Assembly (NCBI GenBank): GCA_947383275.1
Contig: CANDCW010000007.1
Location: forward strand, 1-58,898
DNA length: 58,898 bases
Reading direction: 5' to 3'
Source of the DNA: an uncultured Bacillota bacterium
Lineage (GTDB): Bacteria > Bacillota > Clostridia > Oscillospirales > Oscillospiraceae
Shown piece by piece: positions 23,058-31,650 of the stretch. The position numbers and the translations under genes were made by a program. The notes under the pieces were generated by a model, which was given only the letters and a program-made list of their open reading frames with translations, ran no database searches and was not told where the DNA came from. Position 1 is the first letter of the stretch. Every line of letters starts with the position of its first letter.

Positions 23058-23713
23058 AACATCCGAATCGGTGGCTGATCTATGGCTTGGGCATGATGGT
23101 GCTAGCCCTGGGGATCACGCTGAACACAAAAACAGGGCTGGGCGTTTCCCCGATCATTTCGGTGGCGTACAGCGCAGCTCAGATATTTTCACTGAATTTT
23201 GGCGATATGACCTTTGTGCTTTATGTGCTGTTTGTAATTGTTCAGCTGTTTCTGAGAAGTAGGTCGGAGTGGGTGGCAACCCTGCTTCAGATCGTGGTCA
23301 GCCTGATGTTCAGCCGCCTGCTCGACTTGTTTGACGCCCTGATCCCCTATCACTGTGCGGAGCATAGCCTGGCGGCTAACCTGGTTCTGCTTGTGATCGC
23401 GATTTTCCTCACCGGGCTGGGTGTGGCTATGACGGTAAATATGCGGCTGGTTCCCAATCCCGGAGACGGAATTGTCCAGGCGATTGCGGAAAAAATTGGC
23501 CGGGACCAGGGCTTTACCAAAAATGTATTTGATATAGGCTGCGTCTGCGCCACAGTAGCGGTAGGGCTGTGCTGCGCTGGAAAAATAATCGGGATTGGGA
23601 TTGGCACCATCGCAGCAATGGTGGGGGTTGGACGGGTTATCGCTCTGGTCAACCACTTCTGTCAGGAGAAGATGCTGGCCGCAGCCGGGATGGCGGGCCG
23701 GAGAAAGGTGTGA
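23054..23713 (+). CDS. YczE/YitT-type integral membrane protein (DUF6198-like)
   Basis: The 219-residue protein has about five membrane helices. The start RWLIYGLGMMVLALGITLNT, then TGLGVSPIISVAYS, and MRLVPNPGDGIVQAIAEKIG with the later NVFDIGCVC match the YczE/YyaS group, small membrane proteins of unknown transport role. It starts at TTG 23054, four bases inside the end of the peptidase gene, with AAAGGAAG upstream. It reads directly into rarA, which begins 6 bases after its stop. Confidence 0.75.
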   Translation: MKHPNRWLIYGLGMMVLALGITLNTKTGLGVSPIISVAYSAAQIFSLNFGDMTFVLYVLFVIVQLFLRSRSEWVATLLQIVVSLMFSRLLDLFDALIPYHCAEHSLAANLVLLVIAIFLTGLGVAMTVNMRLVPNPGDGIVQAIAEKIGRDQGFTKNVFDIGCVCATVAVGLCCAGKIIGIGIGTIAAMVGVGRVIALVNHFCQEKMLAAAGMAGRRKV

Positions 23714-23718
23714 GGGAT

Positions 23719-24990
23719 ATGGCATACCGGCCTTTGGCGGACGAAATAAGGCCTACCAGCCTGGATGAGGTGGTAGGCCAGCAGCACATTTTGGGAAAAA
23801 ACGGCTTGCTCCGCCGCATTGTGGAGGGGGGGAGCGTGCCCAACCTGATATTTTACGGCCCTTCCGGCACGGGGAAAACCACAGTGGCCAATATCATTGC
23901 TCAGCGGACCAACCGGCCCCTTCACCGGCTCAACGCCACAACCGCCTCCATTTCAGATATCAAGGAGATCATGGCGGATATCGGCACTCTGCTGGCGCCG
24001 GAGGGCGTTCTGCTCTACCTGGATGAGATTCAATACTTTAATAAGAAGCAGCAGCAGTCCCTGCTGGAGTTCATGGAGGACGGACGGATTACTCTCATCG
24101 CCTCCACCACGGAAAACCCGTTTTTTGCCGTCTTTGGCGCGGTGCTGTCCCGGGCCAGCGTCTTTGAGTTCAAGCAGATTACAGCCCGGGATGTGCTTCC
24201 CGCCATTGACCGGGGTATCTCTATCATGGCGCGGCGTTTGGATTCGGAGGTAGCTTGTGAGGATGGCGTTCGGGAACATATCGCCTCCGCCTGCGGCGGC
24301 GATGTGCGCAAGGCAATGAATGCCATTGAGCTGCTCCTCAGCGCTGCCAACAAGGAGCAAGGGAAACTCCTTGTCACCCTGAAGGACGCCCGGACCGCCG
24401 CCCAAAAGTCAGCCATGCGCTATGACCGGGAAGGAGACGCCCACTATGATATTGCCTCAGCCCTGATGAAGTCCCTGCGGGGGTCCGACCCGGACGCTGC
24501 GCTTCATTATCTGGCTCGCCTGCTGGAAGCGGGAGACTTGATTACCGCCATCCGCCGCATTTTGTGTTCCGCCAGCGAGGACATCGGCATGGCTTATCCC
24601 CTTGCCGTCCCAATCGTCAAGGCGTGCATAGACAGCGCCCTTCAGCTTGGACTCCCGGAAGCCAAGCTTCCATTGGCGGAAGCCGTCATCCTGTTAGCGA
24701 CTGCGCCTAAGTCCAACACAGCTTGTATGGCTATCGACGCCGCATTGGCCGACGTCCGCGCTGGCCGGACCGGCAGCGTCCCTCGGGAACTGCAAAATGT
24801 CCATGCCGACTCCGCCGGCCAGGAGCGGGATCAAGGATATAAATATCCCCACAGCTTTCCCCGGCATTGGGTGGCCCAGCAGTATCTCCCGGATGAGCTG
24901 GTGGGTGTACGCTACTACCAATACGGCGACAATAAGACGGAGCAGGCTGCAAAACGGTACTGGGAGGAAATTAAAGGACAGGGATACTAA
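23719..24990 (+). CDS. rarA: Replication-associated recombination protein A (RarA/MgsA)
   Basis: RarA is a clamp-loader-like AAA+ ATPase acting at stalled replication forks. The 423-residue product shows RPTSLDEVVGQQHILG near residue 12, Walker A GPSGTGKTT near 50, the Walker B LYLDEIQYFNKKQQ, the sensor ASTTENPFF and the C-terminal MgsA domain with MKSLRGSDPDAALHYLARL. The start at ATG 23719 follows GAAAGGTGTGAGGG; the longer frame to 23569 lies within the upstream gene. It ends a four-gene run and is closed by a bidirectional hairpin. Confidence 0.95.
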   Translation: MAYRPLADEIRPTSLDEVVGQQHILGKNGLLRRIVEGGSVPNLIFYGPSGTGKTTVANIIAQRTNRPLHRLNATTASISDIKEIMADIGTLLAPEGVLLYLDEIQYFNKKQQQSLLEFMEDGRITLIASTTENPFFAVFGAVLSRASVFEFKQITARDVLPAIDRGISIMARRLDSEVACEDGVREHIASACGGDVRKAMNAIELLLSAANKEQGKLLVTLKDARTAAQKSAMRYDREGDAHYDIASALMKSLRGSDPDAALHYLARLLEAGDLITAIRRILCSASEDIGMAYPLAVPIVKACIDSALQLGLPEAKLPLAEAVILLATAPKSNTACMAIDAALADVRAGRTGSVPRELQNVHADSAGQERDQGYKYPHSFPRHWVAQQYLPDELVGVRYYQYGDNKTEQAAKRYWEEIKGQGY

Positions 24991-25006
24991 CATGGTCTTT
25001 ATGCAG

Positions 25007-25040
25007 GAAAGCCGCCTATTGGGCGGCTTTCTCACATTTT
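25007..25040. terminator. Bidirectional terminator between rarA and the DUF3810 gene
   Basis: GAAAGCCGCC (25007-25016) pairs with GGCGGCTTTC (25022-25031). The plus strand continues TCACATTTTT and the minus strand CTGCATAAAGACC, so termination is stronger for rarA. Confidence 0.65.
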
Positions 25041-26132
25041 TGGGCCGTAGTAGCTGACCAAAAGGTCCACACACGCACCGTAGGAGCGGATACCCAGCTC
25101 TTGATGATTACCCTTTAGGAAGGAATCATACATGGCTCCCGCGGTGTCTTCTACCGGGGACTCTAAGGAGTCCCAATAGTCATTGTTGTCGTTCCAGTCG
25201 ATCGCCAGCTCCAGGGTAAACGTGCGTTTGGCAATATCGTACCAGGTGTCTGGAGAGGCGGAATAGAGGGCGTTGCACAGATGAATCAGTCCTGTGAGGT
25301 AACCGGAATACTGAAATGTTGTGTCGCCGCATGAGGTACAAGCGGCAATGCCTACAAAATTGGCCTCCAGCTCGGAGGAGACCATACGCTGGTGGGCCAT
25401 CTCATGGCCGATGGTGGCGGGAACCAGACAGGCGGGAGCGTCCACATTTACATTCGCTTCTCCCGTAAAGGGGAAATAGACGCCAGTAAAGCCGAGAATG
25501 CTCTGCACCCTGGAGAAAAGCAAGGGTTTTGCCTTTACAGCCTGAACGCCCAGCGAAGGAAACTCCCGGGCAATACTTTGATAGATGCCGGTTCCTCTGT
25601 CGAAGCAGTCGGACAGCTTTTCAGCGAAGTGGCCCTCTTCGTCCCGGGGGACCTGGGGGGCCAGTGCTGCGGCCTGTCTGGCAAAATACTCTGTGAGGGA
25701 GGCCAATTCCTCCACTGAATAGGGCTCCGTCTTCAGTCCCTCCCGCTGGGCAAAGGAAGGGATATAGTAAGCGGCATTCCAAAGCCAGCACAGTCCCGCC
25801 CAAAGCCATATCCAGGCAGCCGCCAAAGCAAGAAGCCGGCGCAGGAAGCGGAGGGCGTCCTTCTGCCGCCACACCAGCAATATTGCCCGAATCAGCCAAA
25901 CAAAGCAGCCCAGCAGAAACAGGGCGGTAAGTATCTCGGCAGCAGAAAAAGGGAAAATAGACCATACTTTTCCAAAAAACTGTTCTACCGGAGCCATAAT
26001 GCCAAACACCCAGCCGGTCATAAATGCTTGACAGCCTTTGAGCAGATGGAATAGTCCCACCAGCAGCAAGGGAACGAGGACGGCACAAGGCAGACGCCAT
26101 TTTTTCAATTCGGTGAGGACCTTGACTTCCAT
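25032..26132 (-). CDS. DUF3810-family membrane protein with HExxH motif
   Basis: The 366-residue protein has three hydrophobic segments in its first 125 residues and a soluble C-terminal part. A zinc-peptidase-like HEMAH motif is at about residue 240 (IGHEMAHQRMVSSELEANFVG, with a possible third ligand Glu), which fits DUF3810. The soluble domain probably faces outward, but orientation was not tested. The substrate is unknown. It starts 9 bases after tmcAL ends and is cotranscribed with it. DUF3810 proteins are common in Clostridia and Bacteroidetes without known function. Confidence 0.8.
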   Translation of the reverse strand: MEVKVLTELKKWRLPCAVLVPLLLVGLFHLLKGCQAFMTGWVFGIMAPVEQFFGKVWSIFPFSAAEILTALFLLGCFVWLIRAILLVWRQKDALRFLRRLLALAAAWIWLWAGLCWLWNAAYYIPSFAQREGLKTEPYSVEELASLTEYFARQAAALAPQVPRDEEGHFAEKLSDCFDRGTGIYQSIAREFPSLGVQAVKAKPLLFSRVQSILGFTGVYFPFTGEANVNVDAPACLVPATIGHEMAHQRMVSSELEANFVGIAACTSCGDTTFQYSGYLTGLIHLCNALYSASPDTWYDIAKRTFTLELAIDWNDNNDYWDSLESPVEDTAGAMYDSFLKGNHQELGIRSYGACVDLLVSYYGPKM

Positions 26133-26141
26133 GAAAACTCC

Positions 26142-27305
26142 TTATTTTATGATAATCGGATTTGTAGTCCACTCCAGCCCGCATGGCCGTGGGGTGGAAA
26201 AGCAAAGGGCAAACAGGTCGGTAAATCGTTCCTCCAGAGAAAAAAGCGTCTGAGCATCGGAGGATAGCCGCCGTATATGGGCTGGTTTGACAAAAAAGGG
26301 GAGCGAGGCCGTTTTAACCATTTTCCGAAGCAGCGCCTGTCCTTTACGGTTGAAACCCAGGACCCGGATGTAGGGCGGGGTAGAAGGGCGGTCTTGAGTC
26401 CGCAGGCCGAGCAGGGCATAGAGGGCAAGCCGTCGCACCCGGGCATGGGCATAGGCTCGGGTCTTGGTGAGGGAGTACAACTCCTCCAAGTTTGCCGCCT
26501 GACGGGCGGCGTACAGCAGACGGGCGGCAAGGCCATCGCCGCTGTCCGGAAGAGCTTCCGCTTCCTCTGCCGGCATAGACCGCAGCCGGGCGATGACAGC
26601 CCGCTCCATGTACGTCAGGTCAGCGGGCTCTCCCTTCCAGGGCAGCAGCTGAAAGGGGAAAACTCTTGACATATCTCCTTTTCGAATCCACTGGCGCAGG
26701 AGAGCTGCGGAGGCAAATTCTCCAACTGCTTCTCCGTCGTGAGCCGCTCCCCGCCGTGGGACAGTGACCGCCGCCATCCTGGCGGGCAGAAAACGTAGGT
26801 ATTCCACGCCCAGGTTGTTGTTCGGGCTGTCCAGCAGGGCAGCAGCGTCCTGGTCCAGTAGTTGTTCCACTGCCTGACGGCGGCATTGAGCGAAGGATTT
26901 CTTCGGTCCAAGCTCCCGGCGCAGTGTTTGGGAAAAATCCCGGCTGTTCAGGCACCGAGCCAGTTCCGCCAAAGAGGCAACGTCGCCGCACTCGCTGCCA
27001 AAGGAGAGGACATCTACCACCCCTGTGGCGTCCAACAGGGCCATAGCGCCCCGGGCAAATCCTTCGGCGGAGGCAGTGGCCCATACAGTGGGCAGCTCCA
27101 GTACTAGGTCTACGCCCCCGGCCAGGGCCATTTCAGCTCGGGTCCATTTGTCTGTAATTGCGCACTCGCCCCGCTGCACCCAGTTGCCGCTCATGACGGC
27201 TACCACGGCCGTTTCCTCCTGGGTCAGCCGTCGGGTTTCTTTGATATGATGTGCATGTCCCGTGTGAAAAGGGTTATATTCCGCAACAATCCCGATGGTT
27301 TTCAA
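26142..27305 (-). CDS. tmcAL: tRNA(Met) cytidine acetate ligase TmcAL
   Basis: TmcAL uses acetate and ATP to make N4-acetylcytidine in the wobble position of elongator tRNA-Met. The 387-residue product begins GIVAEYNPFHTGHAHHIKET, with the nucleotidyltransferase HxGH-like motif, followed by MSGNWVQRGECAITDKWTRA and LELPTVWATASAEGFARGA, all diagnostic. Its proximity to ackA (divergent, 0.2 kb away) is a nice link through acetate but probably coincidental. It is the first gene of a two-gene unit with DUF3810. Confidence 0.93.
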   Translation of the reverse strand: MKTIGIVAEYNPFHTGHAHHIKETRRLTQEETAVVAVMSGNWVQRGECAITDKWTRAEMALAGGVDLVLELPTVWATASAEGFARGAMALLDATGVVDVLSFGSECGDVASLAELARCLNSRDFSQTLRRELGPKKSFAQCRRQAVEQLLDQDAAALLDSPNNNLGVEYLRFLPARMAAVTVPRRGAAHDGEAVGEFASAALLRQWIRKGDMSRVFPFQLLPWKGEPADLTYMERAVIARLRSMPAEEAEALPDSGDGLAARLLYAARQAANLEELYSLTKTRAYAHARVRRLALYALLGLRTQDRPSTPPYIRVLGFNRKGQALLRKMVKTASLPFFVKPAHIRRLSSDAQTLFSLEERFTDLFALCFSTPRPCGLEWTTNPIIIK

Positions 27306-27381
27306 GGGCGCGCCTCCTGGTCAATCGGCTGATTCTATGAAACCAGTCAAAAAAATATATGGAAGAAAAGTAAAAAAGAGG

Positions 27382-27410
27382 TTGTCCAAACGGAAAAAAA
27401 GCGTTAGAAT
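27382..27410 (+). promoter_or_regulatory. Promoter of ackA
   Basis: TTGTCC at 27382-27387, a 17-base spacer and TAGAAT at 27405-27410, leaving a leader of about 80 nt. Confidence 0.55.
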
Positions 27411-27496
27411 AGAGATATCGGCAGGGCTGTCTCTATTGTAGTACATTCTCTGTCAGGAGGCAACCCAAATTTGATTTGAGAAGGAGACGATTCCCC

Positions 27497-28690
27497 ATGA
27501 ATATTCTGGTCATCAACGCCGGCAGCTCCTCCCTGAAGTATCAGCTGCTCAACCCTGAAACCCAGCAGGTGCTAGCTAAGGGGCTGTGCGAACGAATCGG
27601 CATCGACGGCAAGTTCACGTATAAGCCCGAGGGCAAGCAGGCTGTGAAAGAGGCCGATGTGGCTATGCCCACCCACAACGAGGCCATTAAGGCCGTGCTG
27701 GATGCCCTTGTGGATCCCCAAAACGGCGTGATCGGCTCCATGAAAGAGATTGACGCGGTGGGCCACCGTGTTGTCCACGGCGGTGAGAAGTTTGCCAAGT
27801 CCGTCCTCATTAACGATGAGGTTATGGCGGCCATTGAGGAGTGCAACCCCCTGGCTCCCCTCCACAATCCCGCCAATATCATTGGAATCAAGGCATGCCA
27901 GGCCCTTATGCCCGGAACCCCGATGGTAGCTGTGTTTGATACTGCGTTCCATCAGACCATGCCCGCCGTGGCCTATACCTATGCGCTGCCTTATGAGTAC
28001 TATGAAAAGGACAAGGTCCGCCGTTACGGCTTCCACGGCACCTCCCACAAGTATGTCACCCAGCGGGCCGCCGCTATGCTGGGCAGGCCCATTGAGGAAC
28101 TGAAGCTTATCTCCTGCCACCTGGGCAACGGTTCCTCTGTTACCGCTGTAGATGGTGGTAAATCCGTGGACACCTCCATGGGCTTTACCCCTCTGGCGGG
28201 TCTGCCCATGGGAACCCGCACTGGCGATATCGACGCGGGCATTCTGGAGTATCTGATGGGCAAGTACAACATAGACATCAAGGAAATGCTCAACATCATG
28301 AACAAGAAATCCGGTGTTTTGGGTGTGTCTGGTGTATCCTCCGACTTCCGCGACCTGGAGGCCGCCGGGAAGGAGGGTAACACCCGCGCAGCTCTGGCTG
28401 TTGAGGTCTTCGAGTATGGTGTAAAGAAGCTGATCGGCTCCTACGCCGCTGCCATGGGCGGGGTGGATGCCGTTATCTTCACCGCCGGCGTGGGTGAGAA
28501 CGGCGGCGGCAACCGTGCCAGCATTGTCTCCGGGCTGGAATTCATGGGCATCAAAATTGATGCGGAAAAGAATAAAATTCGGGGCGAGGAAATCGACATC
28601 TCCGCCGAGGGCGCTGCAGTGCGCACACTGGTCATCCCCACCAACGAGGAGCTGATGATTGCCATCGACACTGCTGCCCTGGCCGGGTAA
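27497..28690 (+). CDS. ackA: Acetate kinase
   Basis: AckA makes ATP from acetyl phosphate in the last step of acetate fermentation. The 397-residue length is typical. Visible motifs are MNILVINAGSSSLKY at the start, GHRVVHGGEKF, FDTAFHQTMP with the catalytic His region, HLGNGSSVTAVDGGKSVDTSMGF split by known conserved residues, and FTAGVGENG near the C-terminus. The start at ATG 27497 follows GAAGGAGACG; the seven-codon extension to 27476 begins inside that site. No pta gene is adjacent, so AckA stands alone here with its own promoter and terminator. Confidence 0.97.
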   Translation: MNILVINAGSSSLKYQLLNPETQQVLAKGLCERIGIDGKFTYKPEGKQAVKEADVAMPTHNEAIKAVLDALVDPQNGVIGSMKEIDAVGHRVVHGGEKFAKSVLINDEVMAAIEECNPLAPLHNPANIIGIKACQALMPGTPMVAVFDTAFHQTMPAVAYTYALPYEYYEKDKVRRYGFHGTSHKYVTQRAAAMLGRPIEELKLISCHLGNGSSVTAVDGGKSVDTSMGFTPLAGLPMGTRTGDIDAGILEYLMGKYNIDIKEMLNIMNKKSGVLGVSGVSSDFRDLEAAGKEGNTRAALAVEVFEYGVKKLIGSYAAAMGGVDAVIFTAGVGENGGGNRASIVSGLEFMGIKIDAEKNKIRGEEIDISAEGAAVRTLVIPTNEELMIAIDTAALAG

Positions 28691-28705
28691 AAGCAAATAT
28701 CAAAG

Positions 28706-28734
28706 CCGGACGCCGCAAAGCGTCCGGTTTTTTT
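28706..28734 (+). terminator. Intrinsic terminator of ackA
   Basis: CCGGACGC pairs with GCGTCCGG, followed by seven T. Confidence 0.92.
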
Positions 28735-28890
28735 CATAGATCCAGCTTCATGTAGATACAGCCTATCTGTATACTCTTGAAACAACAGGCCAATTTTCTG
28801 CGGATGTTCATAGGCCGGAATTACCGTTACACTCATTTTAATATCCTCCCGTATTTTGATTTCGGTCCTTTTATCACAGAAAGCATGCTG

Positions 28891-28920
28891 TTGACAAGGA
28901 AGAAAATGATATACTATAAT
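28891..28920 (+). promoter_or_regulatory. Consensus promoter for the DUF951 gene
   Basis: A perfect TTGACA at 28891-28896, an 18-base spacer and a perfect TATAAT at 28915-28920. The start codon is about 25 bases downstream. Confidence 0.75.
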
Positions 28921-28945
28921 AGAAGCGAAAGTGTGGTGGGATCAT

Positions 28946-29146
28946 GTGGACATCCATGTCAATGACATACTGAAGATGAAGAAGCCCCATCCCTGCGGCG
29001 GTCAGGAATGGCTGGTTCTGCGGGTAGGGATGGACTTTAAAATGCGCTGTCAGGGCTGCGGGCACGAGGTCATGCTGCCTAGAAGTAAGGCAGAAAAAAA
29101 TATCAAGAAGGTCTTTCGGGACGGCCAGCTTATGGAAAATATGTAA
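28946..29146 (+). CDS. DUF951-family small zinc-ribbon protein
   Basis: The 66-residue protein reads VNDILKMKKPHPCGGQEWLV near its start, then RVGMDFKMRCQGCGHEVMLP, which is the DUF951 signature with Cys in PCG and C-x2-C. It is probably a small zinc-binding protein; related proteins are found near engA-type GTPases and tRNA genes, but function is unknown. GTG 28946 is chosen over GTG 28931 because GGTGGG lies about six bases before it and family members begin at this point. It has a consensus promoter and precedes a radical SAM gene on the same strand. Confidence 0.85.
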   Translation: MDIHVNDILKMKKPHPCGGQEWLVLRVGMDFKMRCQGCGHEVMLPRSKAEKNIKKVFRDGQLMENM

Positions 29147-29194
29147 GTGTTCAGCGGACAAAACAGAATCATTTCATAGAAAGGAGAGCGTGCT

Positions 29195-30082
29195 ATGCGC
29201 TACGACAGCGACTTGCTCTATCGTCCCCCAGGAGAGTGGAAGAGCTATTTGCTCCAGTGTACCATTGGGTGCTCCAACAACCAGTGTACCTTTTGCGGGA
29301 TGTACAAGGAGAAAAAATTTCGTATCCGTCCGGTGGCGGAGATTCTGGAGGATATCGATATGGCCCGGGAATACTACGGTCCCGACCTGGAACGGGTATT
29401 CCTCATGGACGGCGATGCCATCATTATGAAGACGGAAGAGCTGCTTCAAATCCTAAATAAGCTCTACAAAACCTTTCATAGGTTGGAGAAGGTAACCCTT
29501 TACGCCGGCCCCAAAAGCACCCTTTCCAAGATGCCCGAGGAGCTGCGCGCCCTCCGCGAGGCCGGGCTGTCCCGTGCTTATCTGGGAGTGGAAAGCGGCA
29601 GCGACCAGGTGCTTCAGTTCATCCATAAGGGTTGTTCTGCCGGGCAGATGCTGCTGGCTGGACAGCGGCTTGTGGAGGCGGGGATTGACCTATGGGTTAC
29701 CATCATCCTGGGCATGACAGGCGCGAACGGCGAAGGAGGCGATTGGGAGGAGCATATCCTGTCCACCGCCAAGATGATTAACGCGATGAGGCCCCGGCAC
29801 CTATCCGCCATGACCTTTGCCCCGGCCAAGGGCACCCCTCTTGGAGAGGATGTGCTGGCAGGCCGGTTTGAGGTCTGTTCTGCTGACCATGTGCTGGAGG
29901 AGTGCCGGCTGCTTATTGAGCATTTGGAGGTGGAACCGCTCCACTTCACCAGTAACCATGCCTCCAACTACCTCCCCTTGAAGGGGGGGCTGCCGGAGGA
30001 CAGGGCCAAATTCCTGAACATGATTGACCAGGCTCTCGCCGGTAAAATCCGTCTTCGTAAAACTCTAAACCGGGGAATTTAA
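29195..30082 (+). CDS. Radical SAM protein of the COG1032 type, unknown substrate
   Basis: The 295-residue protein has the cluster segment CTIGCSNNQCTFCGMYKEKK with Cys at 22, 26, 31 and 34. The C-x4-C-x2-C spacing of Cys 26/31/34 is seen in a COG1032 subset that lacks the B12 domain. The SAM-binding barrel continues through VFLMDGDAI, TLYAGPKSTL, AYLGVESGSDQVLQFIHKG and LWVTIILGMTG. There is no SPASM extension. The C-terminal HFTSNHASNYLPLKGGLPED stretch resembles uncharacterised Clostridial members. It lies 48 bases after DUF951 with GAAAGGAGAG and may be cotranscribed. Confidence 0.85.
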   Translation: MRYDSDLLYRPPGEWKSYLLQCTIGCSNNQCTFCGMYKEKKFRIRPVAEILEDIDMAREYYGPDLERVFLMDGDAIIMKTEELLQILNKLYKTFHRLEKVTLYAGPKSTLSKMPEELRALREAGLSRAYLGVESGSDQVLQFIHKGCSAGQMLLAGQRLVEAGIDLWVTIILGMTGANGEGGDWEEHILSTAKMINAMRPRHLSAMTFAPAKGTPLGEDVLAGRFEVCSADHVLEECRLLIEHLEVEPLHFTSNHASNYLPLKGGLPEDRAKFLNMIDQALAGKIRLRKTLNRGI

Positions 30083-30083
30083 T

Positions 30084-30161
30084 AGACCAACTTTTTTCGG
30101 GTCTTTTTCATCGGGAAAAAGGCTGGCCCGTCTCCGTTTTTACATCGGGGGCGGGCTTTTT
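30084..30161 (+). terminator. Two tandem terminators after the radical SAM gene
   Basis: First, AGACC pairs with GGTCT followed by TTTTT. Second, an 11-bp stem (30126-30136 with 30146-30156, GCCCG/CGGGC base) is followed by five T. Confidence 0.65.
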
Positions 30162-30342
30162 ATAGACACACATTTTCTGTTATATTTTGGAAATTATTGT
30201 TGAGGGCTGGAAAAATAGCGGTTATACCTGTGAATTTCTGACAACTTATACAATTAAACCGGGGTATTTCTAGGCAGTTTTGCCCTTGCTTTGCATTTCA
30301 GAATTGGTTACAATGTGGTTACAAAAGTAACAGTGATTGCTT

Positions 30343-30378
30343 TTGGTTGTCATAATTCTGGCATTGGTTGTCATAATT
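30343..30378. repeat. Two exact copies of TTGGTTGTCATAATT, period 21
   Basis: Copies at 30343-30357 and 30364-30378, two helical turns apart, immediately upstream of the SleB-type gene. Spacing suits two bound regulator dimers or a duplicated promoter element. Confidence 0.6.
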
Positions 30379-30411
30379 TTGACATAACTCGTATTAAAAG
30401 GAGTGCAGACA

Positions 30412-31497
30412 ATGAAGCGAAAGCTAGTTTCCGTTATGCTCAGCGTCTTTGCCATGCTCCTCCTGATGGGCGCTGCGGCCGATACGGAACCCGCAGCCGC
30501 CCTCTTGGCAGAGGAGGAGAGTGCCGCCAACGCGGCGCTTGATACTGAAGCGAATTGGCCTAATGTGCCGTCCAGCGCTGACGTGGGGCCCAATCTGGCC
30601 CTCGGCGTCCCCGCGGCTGACACCATCAGGGGCACAGAACCTGATAGCGACGCGCCTTTGCTGCCTGGTATTCCGGCGGCGGATTCCATTGGAGCCGCAG
30701 CCCCTGAGGATACGGCTCCCGATTTTCCCGCGTCTTCCGCCGTGCCCTCTATGGGAGGGGATTCTAGCTTATTAATCAACGGCAGGCCCGCCCCTGCGGA
30801 ACTGAACAAGGAGATGCAAAACGGCGTTACCTATGTGTCCCTGTCCGTACTGGCCCGTCAGTTGGCGCCTGCTGCCCAGATTAGCTGGGATGGCTCTGCG
30901 GCTACCGTGGTCACCGACAGACTGTCCCTTACCGCTGAGGTGGGCCAGCTCTATGTGGAGGCCAACGGACGGTACCTCTATGTGTCAGAGACAGTCCAGC
31001 TGACCCCAGCAGGTCAAGTGATTGTCCCCCTGCGGGTAGCGGCTAAGGCGTTTGACGCCGCTGTGGGCTACGATGTTGCAACCGGTGTTACCACCGTTAC
31101 CAGCGGCTCCGGAGCCCTTCAGAGCGGGGATAGTTTTTACAATCCGGATGATCTGTTCTGGCTGTCACGGGTGATTCACAAGGAGAGCGGCAACCAGCCC
31201 ATGGAGGGTAAGATGGCCGTGGGCAACGTAGTGCTTAACCGCGTGGCTGATCCTGTTTTCCCTGATACGGTAGAGGGCGTTCTGGCTCAAAAAAATCAGT
31301 TCAGCACCTATAAATCTGGAGTTCTGGCTGCAACCGAGCCCTCCCAGTCAAGTACTATTGCTGCCAAGCTGGTGATGGATGGGGGCGTGGTAGAGGAGAC
31401 TAAGGGCGCTTTGTACTTTGATTCCGGTTCTAACAGCTGGGCTGCGCGCAACAAGGATTTGATTGCTACCATTGGCGGTCATAAATTCTACGGTTAA
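30412..31497 (+). CDS. Secreted SleB-type cell wall hydrolase with copper-amine-oxidase-like N domain
   Basis: The 361-residue protein starts with a signal peptide (to about residue 24). A long Ala/Pro/Asp-rich linker follows (about 25-110), then a copper-amine-oxidase N-terminal-type domain (about 115-230, LLINGRPAPAELNKEMQNGV and VIVPLRVAAKAF), a surface repeat common in Clostridia. The C-terminal Hydrolase_2 domain (about 240-355) shows LSRVIHKESGNQPMEGKMAV, the family start with the catalytic Glu, and a GALYFDSGSNSWAAR-like segment. SleB-type enzymes are spore cortex lytic; this one may act on spore or vegetative wall. The start at ATG 30412 follows AAAGGAG. Confidence 0.85.
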   Translation: MKRKLVSVMLSVFAMLLLMGAAADTEPAAALLAEEESAANAALDTEANWPNVPSSADVGPNLALGVPAADTIRGTEPDSDAPLLPGIPAADSIGAAAPEDTAPDFPASSAVPSMGGDSSLLINGRPAPAELNKEMQNGVTYVSLSVLARQLAPAAQISWDGSAATVVTDRLSLTAEVGQLYVEANGRYLYVSETVQLTPAGQVIVPLRVAAKAFDAAVGYDVATGVTTVTSGSGALQSGDSFYNPDDLFWLSRVIHKESGNQPMEGKMAVGNVVLNRVADPVFPDTVEGVLAQKNQFSTYKSGVLAATEPSQSSTIAAKLVMDGGVVEETKGALYFDSGSNSWAARNKDLIATIGGHKFYG

Positions 31498-31532
31498 ACA
31501 ACAGGGACGCTCCTCGGAGCGTCTCTGTTGTT
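31497..31532 (+). terminator. Intrinsic terminator of the SleB-type gene
   Basis: AACAACAGGGACGCTCC pairs with GGAGCGTCTCTGTTGTT almost perfectly; the T-run is short (TTTG). Confidence 0.75.
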
Positions 31533-31650
31533 TGCCTATGATCTAAAACGCCGGTTCTGAAAAGATTTTCAAAATGGGGCTTTTCTTTTTGTATATTCAT
31601 GTATATAATACTGTAGGAAGATTAAGGACCAATTATGGGGGGCTGTACTT

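Larger units (their letters stand above)
30083..30411. other. Intergenic region with tandem terminators and direct repeats
   Basis: No gene is seen. It holds two terminator-like hairpins (30084-30161), two short repeats of GGTTACAA (30306-30313 and 30317-30324) and a longer repeat at 30343-30378, then the ribosome site of the SleB-type gene. No clear sporulation promoter was recognised. Confidence 0.5.

Noticed and set aside
27572..28696. A 374-codon minus-strand open frame opposite ackA
   Set aside because: Antisense shadow of acetate kinase.
28777..28965. 62-codon plus-strand open frame after ackA
   Set aside because: It runs through the consensus promoter of the DUF951 gene and has no ribosome site.
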